Notes: generated by a model from the sequence alone, not told the origin. A DNA stretch of 64,000 nucleotides from JBAZWE01 sp041658605 (GCA_041658605.1 JBAZZU010000006.1:1-64000); one strand, 5' to 3'. Shown: positions 32,008-42,086, counted from the stretch's first letter. Program-made: numbers and translations.

Positions 32008-33105
32008 TTGATGCCGCTCCCCTTCCTTGATGATTTCCGCGATCGATCCCAGGTCCGCGCCCTTCTGGGTGAACTGAACGCGCGCCTCGAGGGTGGGCCT
32101 GTCCGCAGGGTCATGGAAGTCTGCGGAACCCATACCATGGCTATCTCACGCCAGGGCATCCGGCAGGCACTGCCGCCGGAGCTCAAATTGATATCGGGTC
32201 CGGGTTGTCCGGTCTGTGTCACGTCGAACGCTGACATAGACAGGTTTATCGAGATATCGCTGCTGCCGGGAGTGATTGCGGCGACGTTCGGTGACATGCT
32301 GCGGGTTCCGGGCACGCGCATGGGCCTGTCGCAGGCCCGGGGCCGGGGTGCGCAGGTGCGCATCGTCTATTCCACCCTGGACGCCGTCGAGCTGGCGAGG
32401 AAGAACCCCGAAAGTGAAGTGGTCTTTTTCGGAGTCGGTTTCGAGACGACGGCGCCGACGGTAGCGGCAGCGCTTGTCGAAGCCCGCGCTGCAGACCTGA
32501 CAAATTTTCATGTACTTTCCGTGCATAAGGTCGTTCCGCCGGCGCTGGAAGCTCTCTGCGCGGCGCCGAAGCTCGCGGTAGACGCTTTCCTCTGCCCCGG
32601 CCACGTGTCGGCGATCATCGGCCCCGAAGCCTATCTGCCGGTCGCCGAAAAGCATAATATGCCATGCGTCATCGCGGGTTTTGAGCCGGTTGATATCCTG
32701 CAGTCCCTGATCATGATCGTCGACCAGCTGAATGGGGATCGTTCGGTTGTCGAGACCCAGTACAACCGCGTTGTCCAGCCCGGAGGCAATCCGGCGGCCC
32801 GCGCGATAATGGAAAGCGTATTTGATCCCTGCGACGCGGAATGGCGGGGACTCGGCGTCATACCCTCAAGCGGACTTTCCATAAAAAGGGAATTCTCGGG
32901 CCACGACGCCGGCGAAAAATTTGATATCGACGTAAGTTATTCGCGCGAACCGAAGGGATGTATCTGTGGTTCGATCCTTACAGGAGTGAAGATCCCTACC
33001 GACTGCGCCCTCTTTGGAGCCGCGTGCAATCCCGGCCATCCGGTCGGGCCATGCATGGTTTCTTCTGAAGGAACATGCGCCGCCTACTATCAATATGAGA
33101 TCTGA
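32008..33105 (+). CDS. hypD: Hydrogenase maturation protein HypD
   Basis: Iron-sulfur scaffold on which the Fe(CN)2CO group is built with HypC and HypE. Conserved stretches are EVCGTHTMAI, ISGPGCPVCVT, GFETTAPT and the C-terminal cysteines in KGCICGSILTG and GAACNPGHPVGPCMVS. Reading starts with TTG-ATG right after the hypC stop; the ATG at 32011 is equally possible. Length 365 is normal. Confidence 0.97.
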   Translation: MMPLPFLDDFRDRSQVRALLGELNARLEGGPVRRVMEVCGTHTMAISRQGIRQALPPELKLISGPGCPVCVTSNADIDRFIEISLLPGVIAATFGDMLRVPGTRMGLSQARGRGAQVRIVYSTLDAVELARKNPESEVVFFGVGFETTAPTVAAALVEARAADLTNFHVLSVHKVVPPALEALCAAPKLAVDAFLCPGHVSAIIGPEAYLPVAEKHNMPCVIAGFEPVDILQSLIMIVDQLNGDRSVVETQYNRVVQPGGNPAARAIMESVFDPCDAEWRGLGVIPSSGLSIKREFSGHDAGEKFDIDVSYSREPKGCICGSILTGVKIPTDCALFGAACNPGHPVGPCMVSSEGTCAAYYQYEI

Positions 33106-33117
33106 GCCGGTGACTGA

Positions 33118-34140
33118 ATGAGTCCGGACGACAACAATCGCATCCTGCTCGGGCATGGCAGCGGCGGCAAGCTGACCCAGGAGCTTATCGAATCCGTATT
33201 CGCCAGCCGGCTGAATAATCCGATCCTCGCGCAAATGGACGATGCGGCGATCGTCGAGCTGCAGGGGCGTCTGGCGGTAACGGTCGATTGCCACGTGGTC
33301 TCGCCCCTCTTTTTCCCGGGTGGCGACATCGGCAGGCTTTCTGTCACCGGTACAGTCAACGACCTGGCGATGGTCGGAGCCACAGCGCTTTACCTGACAG
33401 CCGGCTTCATCATTGAGGAGGGTTTTTCCATTGGGGAACTCGAGAGGATCATCGATTCAATGAGTGAAGCGGCGAAAGAAGCCGGCATCCAGATTGTGGC
33501 CGGCGACACCAAGGTCGTCGAGAAGGGCGCAGCCGACGGCATATTCATCACGACGACCGGCGTCGGCATGATCCCAGCCGGAATCCATATATCCGGGTCC
33601 GGAGCCAGGCCTGGAGATGCGGTGATCGTCAGCGGAACCATAGGCGACCACGGTGTGACGATACTCTGTCAGAGGGAAGGCATGAACTTCGAAACGAGCC
33701 TTAAGAGTGACTGCGCTCCGCTGGGCAGACTCGTACGGGATATGGTGGATGCCTCTCCGCGCATCCGCTCGCTTCGCGACCCCACCCGCGGCGGACTGGC
33801 AAACACACTGAACGAGATCGCTTCAGCTTCAGGTGTCACGATCGAGATCGACGAGGAGAAGATACCGATGAGAGCCGAAGTCAGGGCGGCGTGTGAGCTC
33901 ACGGGTCTGGATCCATTGGTGATGGCCAACGAGGGTAAGCTTCTGGCCATCGTCGCAGCACAGGACGCGGAAAGGCTGGTTGATACCATGAGGCAGAATG
34001 TCCTTGGCAGGGATGCGGCCATTGTCGGTAGCGTAGGACATGCTGAGGGTGGAAAAGCCCGGGTCTTTACCCGGACCCTGCTTGGAAGCCGCCGCGTGCT
34101 TTCAATGGCGACCGGCGAGCAGCTTCCGAGGATCTGCTGA
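33118..34140 (+). CDS. hypE: Carbamoyl dehydratase HypE
   Basis: PurM/ThiL-like ATPase that dehydrates the S-carboxamide on its own C-terminal cysteine to thiocyanate. Family marks are LGHGSGGKLTQELI, MDDAAIV and GTVNDLAMVGA, the TRGGLANTLNEIA segment, and the canonical PRIC C-terminus with the acceptor Cys as last residue. It ends the hyp operon and converges on ftsK with 66 bp between stops. No hydrogenase structural subunit or endopeptidase is present in the window. Confidence 0.97.
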   Translation: MSPDDNNRILLGHGSGGKLTQELIESVFASRLNNPILAQMDDAAIVELQGRLAVTVDCHVVSPLFFPGGDIGRLSVTGTVNDLAMVGATALYLTAGFIIEEGFSIGELERIIDSMSEAAKEAGIQIVAGDTKVVEKGAADGIFITTTGVGMIPAGIHISGSGARPGDAVIVSGTIGDHGVTILCQREGMNFETSLKSDCAPLGRLVRDMVDASPRIRSLRDPTRGGLANTLNEIASASGVTIEIDEEKIPMRAEVRAACELTGLDPLVMANEGKLLAIVAAQDAERLVDTMRQNVLGRDAAIVGSVGHAEGGKARVFTRTLLGSRRVLSMATGEQLPRIC

Positions 34141-34206
34141 AACATGAAGGATCTACCTCGTGATAATGATCCCGAAAAGCGGCAATACAGGGGCTTCCAC
34201 TACTTG

Positions 34207-36720
34207 TTAAAGGTCGTCATCACCGGGTGAAATGAACGGTTCACTGTTTCCGTATACCGGCGCGGAGTCATGTCTGACCGGCGGTTCGACATGGACCAGC
34301 TCTTCATCATCCGCTGACGCACTTCCTGATCGCGGGGAATCTCTCAGTATCCTCTCCAGGTCTTCCTCGCCGATGAGGACACGTCTCGGCTTGCTGCCCT
34401 CATAACCACTGATGACGCCCCTCTTCTCAAGCATGTCGATCAACCTGCCGGCGCGCGTATAACCGACGCGAAGCCGGCGCTGCAGGAATGACACCGACGC
34501 TGTGCCTGTGGTCACGACCAGTGTCATGGCTTCCGGCAACAAGTCGTCTTCGTCCGCAAGCAGCCTCCCGTCATCGTCGCCGTCCTTCCCTTCCAGCAGC
34601 TCGAAGCGGAAATCGGGTGATTTCTGGCTCTTGCAGCGATCCGTCAGCATCTGGATCTCTTCCTCGGAGATATACGCGCCCTGCACCCTCTTCAGCTGCG
34701 ATGAACCCAGTGGACGGAAGAGCATGTCTCCCTGGCCCAGCAGGCTCTCAGCCCCGGTGATATCAAGTATGACCCTTGAATCAACCTGAGAGGCTACGGC
34801 GAATGCGATGCGCGAGGGCACGTTGGCCTTGATCATGCCGGTGATCACGTCAACCGACGGACGCTGTGTCGCAAGCACGAGGTGTATGCCGACCGCCCTC
34901 GATTTCTGGGCCAGCCGGATGATGGCGTCCTCGACCTCGGTCGGCGATACCATCATCAGGTCCGCCAGCTCATCAACCACGAGCAATATATACGGCAGTG
35001 GTTTCTGGTCACGGCGAACCCTGATCTTGTTGAGTTCATCCAGATGCTTGGCCTTGGCAAGCGACATCTGGCTGTATCTTGATTCCATCTCGGCGACGAG
35101 GTTGGCGAGAACGTTGGCTGCTTCCTTCATTATCGTTACGACCGGCGTCAGCAGGTGCGGAATGCCCTCGAAGTGGTTCAGTTCCACACGCTTCGGATCG
35201 ATGAGGATCATGCGTACGTCATCCGGTGAACTGCGAAGCAGCACGGATGAGACCATGCAGTTTATGCAGCCGCTCTTGCCGGACCCGGTCGTTCCCGCCA
35301 CCAGCAGGTGCGGCATCTGGGCAAGATCGGCAAAGACCGGCTTGCCTGCTATGTCCTTGCCGAGCCAGACCATCAAAGGCCCCGAGCTTGCCGGGAAACC
35401 GCGGTAGATATCGCCCAGGGTGACCATGTTCGGACTGCTGTTGGGAACTTCTACGCCCACGGCCGCCTTGCCCGGGATGGGAGCGAGAATCCTTATATCG
35501 GTCGTCGCCAGCGCCATCGCGATATCGTTTTTCAGCGCAGTGACTTTCTTTACCTGGATACCCGGAGCCAGCTGAAGCTCGTATCGGGTGACCCTCGGGC
35601 CTGATACCGTGCCGACCATCTTTGCGTCGATTCGAAAACTTGCGAGGGTCTCAACCAGCACCCTGCTTACCCTGTCGATATTGCCCGCGCCCCCCTCGAT
35701 AATCTCATCACTCTTTCTGAGAAGGTCGGGATTCGGAAGAATATATCCTTCATCAACATCGTTGCCGGTCTCGGGGAACAGCTCTTCCTGTACCGGCTCA
35801 GCCTCCGCTACAGCCTGGCCTTCATCAAAATCCTGCGCCTTTTCAGTGCCGGAAGATACTGGATTATCGACAAGCGCCAGAGCCGGCTTGCCATTGAATA
35901 GGTCGGGAAAAGTCTCAGCACCATCAAGCGGAGCGGCATCGGTCTTAACGCCCGCAAGACTTCCTTCTGTAGCTATCCGTTCGGTTGCCACGCCTGAGTC
36001 CACTCCAAATGGTGCTGAAACGCCGGCGCCAGCGGCCTGCGCGGGAACCATCCCGTCCGCAGCCTGGACTTTTCGCTCAATCAGATTATGGCCAAGCTGC
36101 CTGGTACCGCGATGGGCGCTTGCCGCGGCTCTTCCTGCGCGTTTCCCCGACGCCAGCAATACTGCCCTCACCGATGCGCCTGTTATGAGGAATGTGGAAG
36201 CGAGAAGGAGGAATATGACCGCCACGGTGCTGCCTGCATCTCCCAGCAGCGATCCCGTCAGCCAGTAAAGAGCGTCACCGGTGATGCCGCCATGTTCAGA
36301 AAAATATTCGCTGCGGAAATAACCATCATGGGCCGGATCGGTACCGAGAACCGAAAATGTGTTGGCGCCAGTGATGAGGAACAGCGCCACTGTCAGCAGA
36401 CCGGTACCGACCTGGAACCCACGGGGGCCTCGGGGAATCTCGGGAAAAATAAGAAACGCCCCGCCCAGTATCAGTGCTGGCGGAGCCAGGACAGCCAGCG
36501 CACCGAACAGGTAACTCAATGCCGATTCGGCAGCCGCGCCCAACAGGCCGCCAGACCAGCCCAGGTAGATAACCATAGCCATGAAAACCCCGATGGCCAC
36601 AATTGCCAAACCACCGAGTTCACGCAGGTGGCGCAGGTCACGCTTCCCGCCGGAGCTCGACTTTTTCCTTTTCGACGCCGCGCTTTTTCTGCCGCCCTTT
36701 TTTGTCTTTCGTGTTGCCAT
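34207..36720 (-). CDS. ftsK: DNA translocase FtsK/SpoIIIE
   Basis: Septal DNA pump for chromosome segregation. A Lys/Arg-rich N-terminus is followed by four membrane helices (to about residue 185), a linker of about 170 residues, and the alpha/beta motor with Walker A VAGTTGSGKSGCINCM and Walker B LLVVDELADLMM. A gamma winged helix (TGTASVSFLQRRLRVGYTRAGRLIDMLEKRG-type) precedes an acidic tail. ATG at 36720 follows GGGAAG by 4 nt (837 residues); an ATG at 36735 is also in frame. It lies 20 bp behind rnj, the common rnj-ftsK order of Gram-positive bacteria. Confidence 0.96.
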   Translation of the reverse strand: MATRKTKKGGRKSAASKRKKSSSGGKRDLRHLRELGGLAIVAIGVFMAMVIYLGWSGGLLGAAAESALSYLFGALAVLAPPALILGGAFLIFPEIPRGPRGFQVGTGLLTVALFLITGANTFSVLGTDPAHDGYFRSEYFSEHGGITGDALYWLTGSLLGDAGSTVAVIFLLLASTFLITGASVRAVLLASGKRAGRAAASAHRGTRQLGHNLIERKVQAADGMVPAQAAGAGVSAPFGVDSGVATERIATEGSLAGVKTDAAPLDGAETFPDLFNGKPALALVDNPVSSGTEKAQDFDEGQAVAEAEPVQEELFPETGNDVDEGYILPNPDLLRKSDEIIEGGAGNIDRVSRVLVETLASFRIDAKMVGTVSGPRVTRYELQLAPGIQVKKVTALKNDIAMALATTDIRILAPIPGKAAVGVEVPNSSPNMVTLGDIYRGFPASSGPLMVWLGKDIAGKPVFADLAQMPHLLVAGTTGSGKSGCINCMVSSVLLRSSPDDVRMILIDPKRVELNHFEGIPHLLTPVVTIMKEAANVLANLVAEMESRYSQMSLAKAKHLDELNKIRVRRDQKPLPYILLVVDELADLMMVSPTEVEDAIIRLAQKSRAVGIHLVLATQRPSVDVITGMIKANVPSRIAFAVASQVDSRVILDITGAESLLGQGDMLFRPLGSSQLKRVQGAYISEEEIQMLTDRCKSQKSPDFRFELLEGKDGDDDGRLLADEDDLLPEAMTLVVTTGTASVSFLQRRLRVGYTRAGRLIDMLEKRGVISGYEGSKPRRVLIGEEDLERILRDSPRSGSASADDEELVHVEPPVRHDSAPVYGNSEPFISPGDDDL

Positions 36721-36740
36721 GCGGCTTCCCTTCATACCTT

Positions 36741-38417
36741 TTAAACTTCCAGGATCACCGCCATGATCAGCGGCCGTTTTTTTGTCTTCTTATACAGGAA
36801 CTTTGCGAGCTTGCTGTGTATATGTTCCTGCAGGATGCTGGCGTCGCTGATACCCTTGCTCGAACTGGCGATCAATGTTTCCTCCACCAGCCGCGTGACC
36901 TCCTTGAGGAGCGCGCGGCGATCCCCCATGTAGACGAAACCCTTGGCGGTTATTTCGGGCTTCGATATCATCGAACCATCCTGCTCCCGGACGGGAGCCA
37001 CCACGATGAAAGTACCGTCTCTCGACAGCTTCTGCCGGTCGCGCAGCGTTACATCCTTGATATCGCCGACGTCCAGTCCATCGACGAAAGTCATGCCTGC
37101 GTCGATCCTGTCCACTATCCTAACCTTGCCATCGGACACCTCGATGACATCGCCGTTAGAGGCCTTGATTATGTGTTTGCTGTCCATCCCCAGCTCCTCG
37201 GCCAGTTCGGCGTGAAAATGCAGATGGCGGTATTCACCGTGAATGGGCATGAAATATTTAGGATGGGTCTCATTGATCATCATTTTCAGCTCTTCCCGGG
37301 AAGCGTGGCCGGAAACGTGCACCGGGGCCACCGATTCGTAAACGACCCTTACGCCTTTTTTAAAGAGACGGTTGATGACATTGTGGACGCCGACCTCATT
37401 GCCGGGCACCGGGCGGGCCGATAACACAACTGTATCGCCCTCAGACAGGCTTACTTTCCTGTGGTCGCCGAACGCCATCCTTGTAAGCGCCGCCATCGGC
37501 TCTCCCTGGCTGCCGCTGGAGAGGATCAGGATCTTCGATGGCCTGTAGCTGTCGATATCACCGAGTTTTATCTCCATATCCTCGGGAATCGTCAGATATC
37601 CGAGATCCTTGGCGATCTGGACGTTCGTTACCATGGAGCGTCCGATGACGACCATTTTGCGGCGATGCCGCCGCGCAGCATTTACGATCTGCTGAATCCG
37701 GTGGATATGGGAAGCAAACGATGCGGCGATAACACGGCCGGTCGCATTGGCAAAAATATTGTCGAGGGCGGCTCCCACGGACCTTTCCGTGCCCGTGATC
37801 CCGTCGACTTCGGCGTTTGTGCTGTCTGACAGGAGCAGCAGGATGCCTTCCCTGCCCAGATCACCGAACTTGCTTAAGTCCGTGCGGCGCTTATCAATCG
37901 GGTTAGAATCAAGCTTGAAATCACCCGTATGCACAATCGTCCCAACTGGCGTTTTGACAGCGATGGCTACACCATCAGGAATACTGTGGGCAACACTGAT
38001 GAAGTCGCAGAGGAAGGGCCCGATCTGTTCGGGCTCGTTCTCGACGATCTCCCGCAGGTCTGACTCTTCCAGCAGGCCATGCTCCTCCAGCTTCTTGCGC
38101 ACCAGCCCGAGGGTCAGACGTGTTCCGTATACCGGTACATTCATCTGGCGCAGAAGAAAAGGCAGGGCTCCGACGTGATCCTCGTGACCATGTGTAAGCA
38201 CTACAGCTTCAATCTGGTCGACGCGCTCGCGCAGAAACTGGAAATCAGGGATGATCAGGTCGATTCCCAGCAGCTCGTCGCGCGGGAACATAAGACCCGC
38301 ATCGATTACGAGCAGACGCCCGCGATATTCCATCACCATCATGTTCTTGCCGATCTCTCCCAGACCGCCAAGAGGAATAATTTTAAGTTTTGGTTTCTCT
38401 ATTTCGCTCAACTCCAT
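36741..38417 (-). CDS. rnj: Ribonuclease J
   Basis: Metallo-beta-lactamase/beta-CASP nuclease with 5'-3' exo- and endonuclease activity on mRNA and rRNA. Metal ligands appear in VVLTHGHEDHVGALPF, VHTGDFKLD and SDSTNAE; the beta-CASP part has ILSSGSQGEPMAAL and HVSGHASREEL, and PIHGEYRHLHFHAELA. Length 558 is normal. With rny at 16.5 kb, the cell has both main Gram-positive-type decay enzymes. It follows dapA after about 150 bp and precedes ftsK. Confidence 0.96.
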   Translation of the reverse strand: MELSEIEKPKLKIIPLGGLGEIGKNMMVMEYRGRLLVIDAGLMFPRDELLGIDLIIPDFQFLRERVDQIEAVVLTHGHEDHVGALPFLLRQMNVPVYGTRLTLGLVRKKLEEHGLLEESDLREIVENEPEQIGPFLCDFISVAHSIPDGVAIAVKTPVGTIVHTGDFKLDSNPIDKRRTDLSKFGDLGREGILLLLSDSTNAEVDGITGTERSVGAALDNIFANATGRVIAASFASHIHRIQQIVNAARRHRRKMVVIGRSMVTNVQIAKDLGYLTIPEDMEIKLGDIDSYRPSKILILSSGSQGEPMAALTRMAFGDHRKVSLSEGDTVVLSARPVPGNEVGVHNVINRLFKKGVRVVYESVAPVHVSGHASREELKMMINETHPKYFMPIHGEYRHLHFHAELAEELGMDSKHIIKASNGDVIEVSDGKVRIVDRIDAGMTFVDGLDVGDIKDVTLRDRQKLSRDGTFIVVAPVREQDGSMISKPEITAKGFVYMGDRRALLKEVTRLVEETLIASSSKGISDASILQEHIHSKLAKFLYKKTKKRPLIMAVILEV

Positions 38418-38566
38418 TTTAGTTATTGGGATGTGTTTTATTGCAGCATTGAATATCTGCCCGGCTTCATGACTTTATTAACAGACAGATATAATTGTTT
38501 TGATTAGTAGATTTTCGCTTCCAACGGGGTTATTCCTGCCCTGAAGCATGTGGCGCCATGCGGACC

Positions 38567-39457
38567 CTATGCCCGCTGACGTGCGAGGTCGAGCTGCTCC
38601 AGTGTCCGCCTTATGACCGATTCTTCGGCCTTTGTGGCGGATACCAGCGGCAGGCGCAGCCCGCCGACTTCATGGCCGAGCATGTTGAGCGCCGCCTTTA
38701 TCGGAATGGGATTGGTCGCGATAAAGATCGCCTCGTAAAGGGGCGCCAGTGATTCGTCGACAGCCCTGGCGTCCTCGATATTGCCGCTCCTGTAGAGCTC
38801 GACCATCTTCTTCATCTGCGGCCCGGCCAGATGCGAGGCTACGCATATACCGCCCCAGCCGCCAAACTCCAGCAGTGGAAAGAGCATGTCATCATTTCCC
38901 GCATAAATACCCATATCGCAGATCTCGGTGAGCCGTCGTGTCTGCTCCAGGTCGGGATTTGCCTGCTTGACGGCGACGATGTTATCGACCTCGTTGAGCT
39001 CTGCAAGGGTCTCCGGCTCTATATTTGTCACGCAGCGTCCGGGGATGTTATAGAGGATGACCGGCTTGTCCGTAACGGCGGCGATAGCCTTGAAGTGGGC
39101 CACGACCCCGGCTACCGGCGGCTTGTTGTAATAAGGAGTCACGGCAAGGATTCCGTCAACATCCACACCGGTCGCTCTTTTGGTGAGTTCAACGCTGTGC
39201 GCGGTGTCATTGGAGCCTGTCCCGGCGATGATGGTCGCGCGGTCGCCTACAGCATCTTTCACCACGCGAAAGAGTTCAACCTTCTCGTCGTCGGTCAGGG
39301 TGGGTGATTCACCGGTAGTACCGCTGACGACCAGCCCGTCAGAGCCGTTGTCGACCAGGAAAGCGGCCAGTCGCGCCGTTCCTTCATAATTGACCGACCC
39401 GTCCTCGTGAAGGGCGGTAGCCATGGCGGTTAATATGTCTCCGAGTGAGCGGTTCAT
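38567..39457 (-). CDS. dapA: 4-hydroxy-tetrahydrodipicolinate synthase
   Basis: Condenses pyruvate with aspartate semialdehyde, the entry to DAP and lysine. The pyruvate-binding GTTGESPTL, the catalytic tyrosine region TPYYNKPP and the Schiff-base lysine in VAVKQANPDL are visible. YNIPGRCVTNIEP is also conserved. Length 296. It follows dapB by about 100 bp on the same strand. Confidence 0.96.
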   Translation of the reverse strand: MNRSLGDILTAMATALHEDGSVNYEGTARLAAFLVDNGSDGLVVSGTTGESPTLTDDEKVELFRVVKDAVGDRATIIAGTGSNDTAHSVELTKRATGVDVDGILAVTPYYNKPPVAGVVAHFKAIAAVTDKPVILYNIPGRCVTNIEPETLAELNEVDNIVAVKQANPDLEQTRRLTEICDMGIYAGNDDMLFPLLEFGGWGGICVASHLAGPQMKKMVELYRSGNIEDARAVDESLAPLYEAIFIATNPIPIKAALNMLGHEVGGLRLPLVSATKAEESVIRRTLEQLDLARQRA

Positions 39458-39556
39458 CTTCTCCTGAATCTTTCTGTGCAGGCTTTTCCGCCTGCGTTCT
39501 TTATTTCCAGGCAGACAATAGCCTGTCTTTGTTTCTGAACAGGTATTATTTCAGAT

Positions 39557-40339
39557 TTACATTACCTTCTCCAGCCCTACCGCGATACCGTCCAGATCAG
39601 CGACCCGGCGCACCGCCAGAACGACCCCGGGCATAAAGGACTCCCGTGATATGGAATCGTGGCGCACGCTCAGCGTCTGTCCCTGGCCTCCGAAGATGAC
39701 CTCCTGGTGGGCAACCAGCCCGGGGAGCCTGACGCTGTGTATCGGGATACCGCCCTGGTGAAAACCGCGAGCAGCATTTCCTTCGGGACCCGCTGGCGAC
39801 GGAGCTCCTGATTCAAACTCCCGCGCGATCAGATCCGCCGTTCTCAGCGCCGTCCCGGATGGCGCGTCCAGTTTCTGGTCGTGGTGAAGCTCGATGATCT
39901 CACATGATGGCATGTGCCGGGCGATCATGCGTGACACTTCCATCATCAGTACCGCGCCGATGGCGAAATTCGGAGCAATCAGGCAGTTTGCGCCGCTGGA
40001 GCGCGCCTGTGATTCGATCTCGAGCAGCTGTTCCTCTCCCAGCCCCGTGGTCCCGACCACGCAATGAATCTCAGCCTTCAGACATGCGATAACGTTTGTC
40101 AGCACCGCGTCGGGAATGGTGAAATCGACGGCAACGTCAGCCTTCACCTGCTCCAGGCACACGGAAAGGGATGAAAATCCCGGAATACCGGTTGCGCCTG
40201 GATCGCCATGCGACCCTTCCTTGTTAAACGCCGGATCAATCATGGCGACGAGCTCCAGATCTTCCTCGGCCAGTACGGCGTCACAGACAGTCCGCCCCAT
40301 CCTGCCCAGGGCCCCGTTGACAATTACCCGGATCATCAA
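39557..40339 (-). CDS. dapB: 4-hydroxy-tetrahydrodipicolinate reductase
   Basis: NAD(P)H-dependent reductase of the DapA product. The nucleotide loop is VNGALGRMGRTV; the substrate region reads ELHHDQKLDAPSGTALRTA, with the catalytic His-His and Lys; GTTGLGEEQL is also typical. Length 260. It is adjacent to dapA and supplies tetrahydrodipicolinate for DapL (10.3 kb) and DapF (11.4 kb). Confidence 0.96.
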   Translation of the reverse strand: MMIRVIVNGALGRMGRTVCDAVLAEEDLELVAMIDPAFNKEGSHGDPGATGIPGFSSLSVCLEQVKADVAVDFTIPDAVLTNVIACLKAEIHCVVGTTGLGEEQLLEIESQARSSGANCLIAPNFAIGAVLMMEVSRMIARHMPSCEIIELHHDQKLDAPSGTALRTADLIAREFESGAPSPAGPEGNAARGFHQGGIPIHSVRLPGLVAHQEVIFGGQGQTLSVRHDSISRESFMPGVVLAVRRVADLDGIAVGLEKVM

Positions 40340-40365
40340 GCCTCCCAGTTAATATTCATCTTATT

Positions 40366-41358
40366 TTATACCCTTCTTTGCACTGTCATCTCGGCGATCA
40401 GCCGCAGCGGGTCGATATCGATCTCGTCGCTGACCGTTTCAAGAACGGCGGCCGCCTCTTCGACGTACTCGCGGGCTTTTTCCCGTGCCTTCTCAAGACC
40501 ACCCGACTCCCTGACTTTCATGACGATGGCGTCGATCCGTTCCCCGGTGAGCTTTCCATCAAACATCATAGCCAGCGAAGGATCAAGTTCCAGAGCCATT
40601 ATAAGGGGCAGCGTCACTGTCCCGTCGCGCAGGTCGGTACCGATGCTCTTTCCGGTATCCGAAACCTCCCCGGTAAAATCGAGAATGTCGTCGGATATCT
40701 GAAAAGACAATCCGATGCAGTGTCCGAACCTCCCCAGGGCCTTCTGCGTCGCCCCGGAACATCCCGAAAGTAATGCGCCAAGCTGGCACGCGGCGGAAAA
40801 AAGTCCGGAAGTCTTCAGCCGGCAGCGTATCTCGTAAGCGTCGTGGGAAAGGCCTGTATCGTGTGCCTGCTCCATCTGGACCAGTTCTCCAAGACTTAAG
40901 TCAAGGCTCACCGCGGTCAGCAGGGAAACCGCACGGTCTGAACCAGCGCCGGCCAGCACGGCAAAGGCGCGGGAAAAAAGATAGTCGCCCGCGGCCATGC
41001 TTACGGATGGCCCATAACCGGCCACCAGCGTCGGGTGTCCCCTTCTGAGTTTCGCGTCATCGAGCACGTCATCGTGAACCAGGGTCGCCATGTGGATCAG
41101 CTCCACGGCGACTCCGGCCGCGATCTGGGCCTTGTTTATACCAGTTAATTTTTTTGTGGTTAAAAGTACCAGCAGCGGCCGCAAGCGTTTGCCGCCGGCC
41201 GCAAGCGTCATTGAACATGCCTCGCCCAGCGTTGCCCCGGGAGCCTCCGTGGCCTCGGCAAGATGCTGCTCGCATTCAGCCATGTACCCTGAAACATTCG
41301 CCCAGCAGCTGGACTTGAACTGCTCGAGTGCGGTCGGTGTTCCATCGCCGCCGTTCAC
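40366..41358 (-). CDS. Trans polyprenyl diphosphate synthase
   Basis: A 330-residue all-helical prenyltransferase. The first aspartate-rich motif is LVHDDVLDDAKLRRGHPT, the second is QISDDILDFTG, and GGKRLRPLL marks the IPP site. It elongates allylic diphosphates with IPP. The residues before the first Asp motif (ELIHMATL, small Ala at the fourth to fifth positions) suggest a medium to long chain product, and the neighbouring menG and ubiX genes suggest it makes the menaquinone side chain. Chain length cannot be fixed by eye. The start overlaps the menG stop by 4 nt. Confidence 0.9.
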   Translation of the reverse strand: MNGGDGTPTALEQFKSSCWANVSGYMAECEQHLAEATEAPGATLGEACSMTLAAGGKRLRPLLVLLTTKKLTGINKAQIAAGVAVELIHMATLVHDDVLDDAKLRRGHPTLVAGYGPSVSMAAGDYLFSRAFAVLAGAGSDRAVSLLTAVSLDLSLGELVQMEQAHDTGLSHDAYEIRCRLKTSGLFSAACQLGALLSGCSGATQKALGRFGHCIGLSFQISDDILDFTGEVSDTGKSIGTDLRDGTVTLPLIMALELDPSLAMMFDGKLTGERIDAIVMKVRESGGLEKAREKAREYVEEAAAVLETVSDEIDIDPLRLIAEMTVQRRV

Positions 41359-42086
41359 TTTACCGTCCCCGAATGAAGGGCGATGATGCTGCCCGCAAGC
41401 AATCGGTAACTGACATCCACCATCCCGGCTTCTTCCATGATGCCTGCCAGCTGCGGCGCCGGCGGAAAACGCTTGACCGACATCGGCAGATACGAATAGG
41501 CTGAGCCGTCGCGGTAAAAGATCCTGCCGATGGCCGGCACCATCCGATCGAACCAGAGCCCGAAGAAACTCTTGAATGGTTGCCGTGAAGGCTGGGTGAT
41601 CTCAAGGCAGATAACCACGCCTCCGGGTCTGACAACCCGCGCCATCTCCCGGAATACCCCGAGGATATCTTCGATATTGCGTACTCCGAAACCGACAGTC
41701 GCCGCGTCGAAGCTGCCGTCCTCGAATTCTATCTTCGTAGCATCCCCCCAGCGAAAATCGACGGGTTTGCCGTTGCGCCGCGCTTTTCCAAGCGCGACTT
41801 CCAGCATACGGCGGCTGAAATCGATGCCGGTGACCGAACCCAGGGGACCAACCGAATCCATAAGGGCGAAAGCAAAATCACCGGTTCCACAGCAGACGTC
41901 AAGCGCGCGCCCCCCTTCTTTCAATCCGGCGGCCTCGACCCCCAGCTGCCGCCAGCGATAATGCATGCCGCATGTCATGACGGTATTAACGAGGTCATAA
42001 CGGCCAGCGATCGACCCGAACATGGCCCTGATACGTCCAGCTTCCGGATGAGCGATCGTCGTCTGTATCTCAGGTTCGGTTTTCAG
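41355..42086 (-). CDS. menG: Demethylmenaquinone/ubiquinone C-methyltransferase family
   Basis: SAM-dependent methyltransferase of the UbiE/MenG family. SAM motif I is LDVCCGTGDFAFAL; GIDFSRRML and the family patterns RYDLVNTVMTCGMHYRWR and YLPMSVKRFP are clear. It would methylate demethylmenaquinone. The frame is open to 42161 through the end of ubiX, but that part has no homology feel. A CTG at 42086 has GGGAGG about 7 nt upstream and gives (M)KTEPEIQTT; no ATG, GTG or TTG lies before the conserved MFGSIAGRYD. It overlaps ubiX by 17 nt. Confidence 0.9.
   Translation of the reverse strand: MKTEPEIQTTIAHPEAGRIRAMFGSIAGRYDLVNTVMTCGMHYRWRQLGVEAAGLKEGGRALDVCCGTGDFAFALMDSVGPLGSVTGIDFSRRMLEVALGKARRNGKPVDFRWGDATKIEFEDGSFDAATVGFGVRNIEDILGVFREMARVVRPGGVVICLEITQPSRQPFKSFFGLWFDRMVPAIGRIFYRDGSAYSYLPMSVKRFPPAPQLAGIMEEAGMVDVSYRLLAGSIIALHSGTVK

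Noticed and set aside
40366..41358. Assignment of a specific product length (heptaprenyl, octaprenyl) to the prenyl synthase
   Set aside because: Residues before the first Asp-rich motif do not fix chain length by eye.
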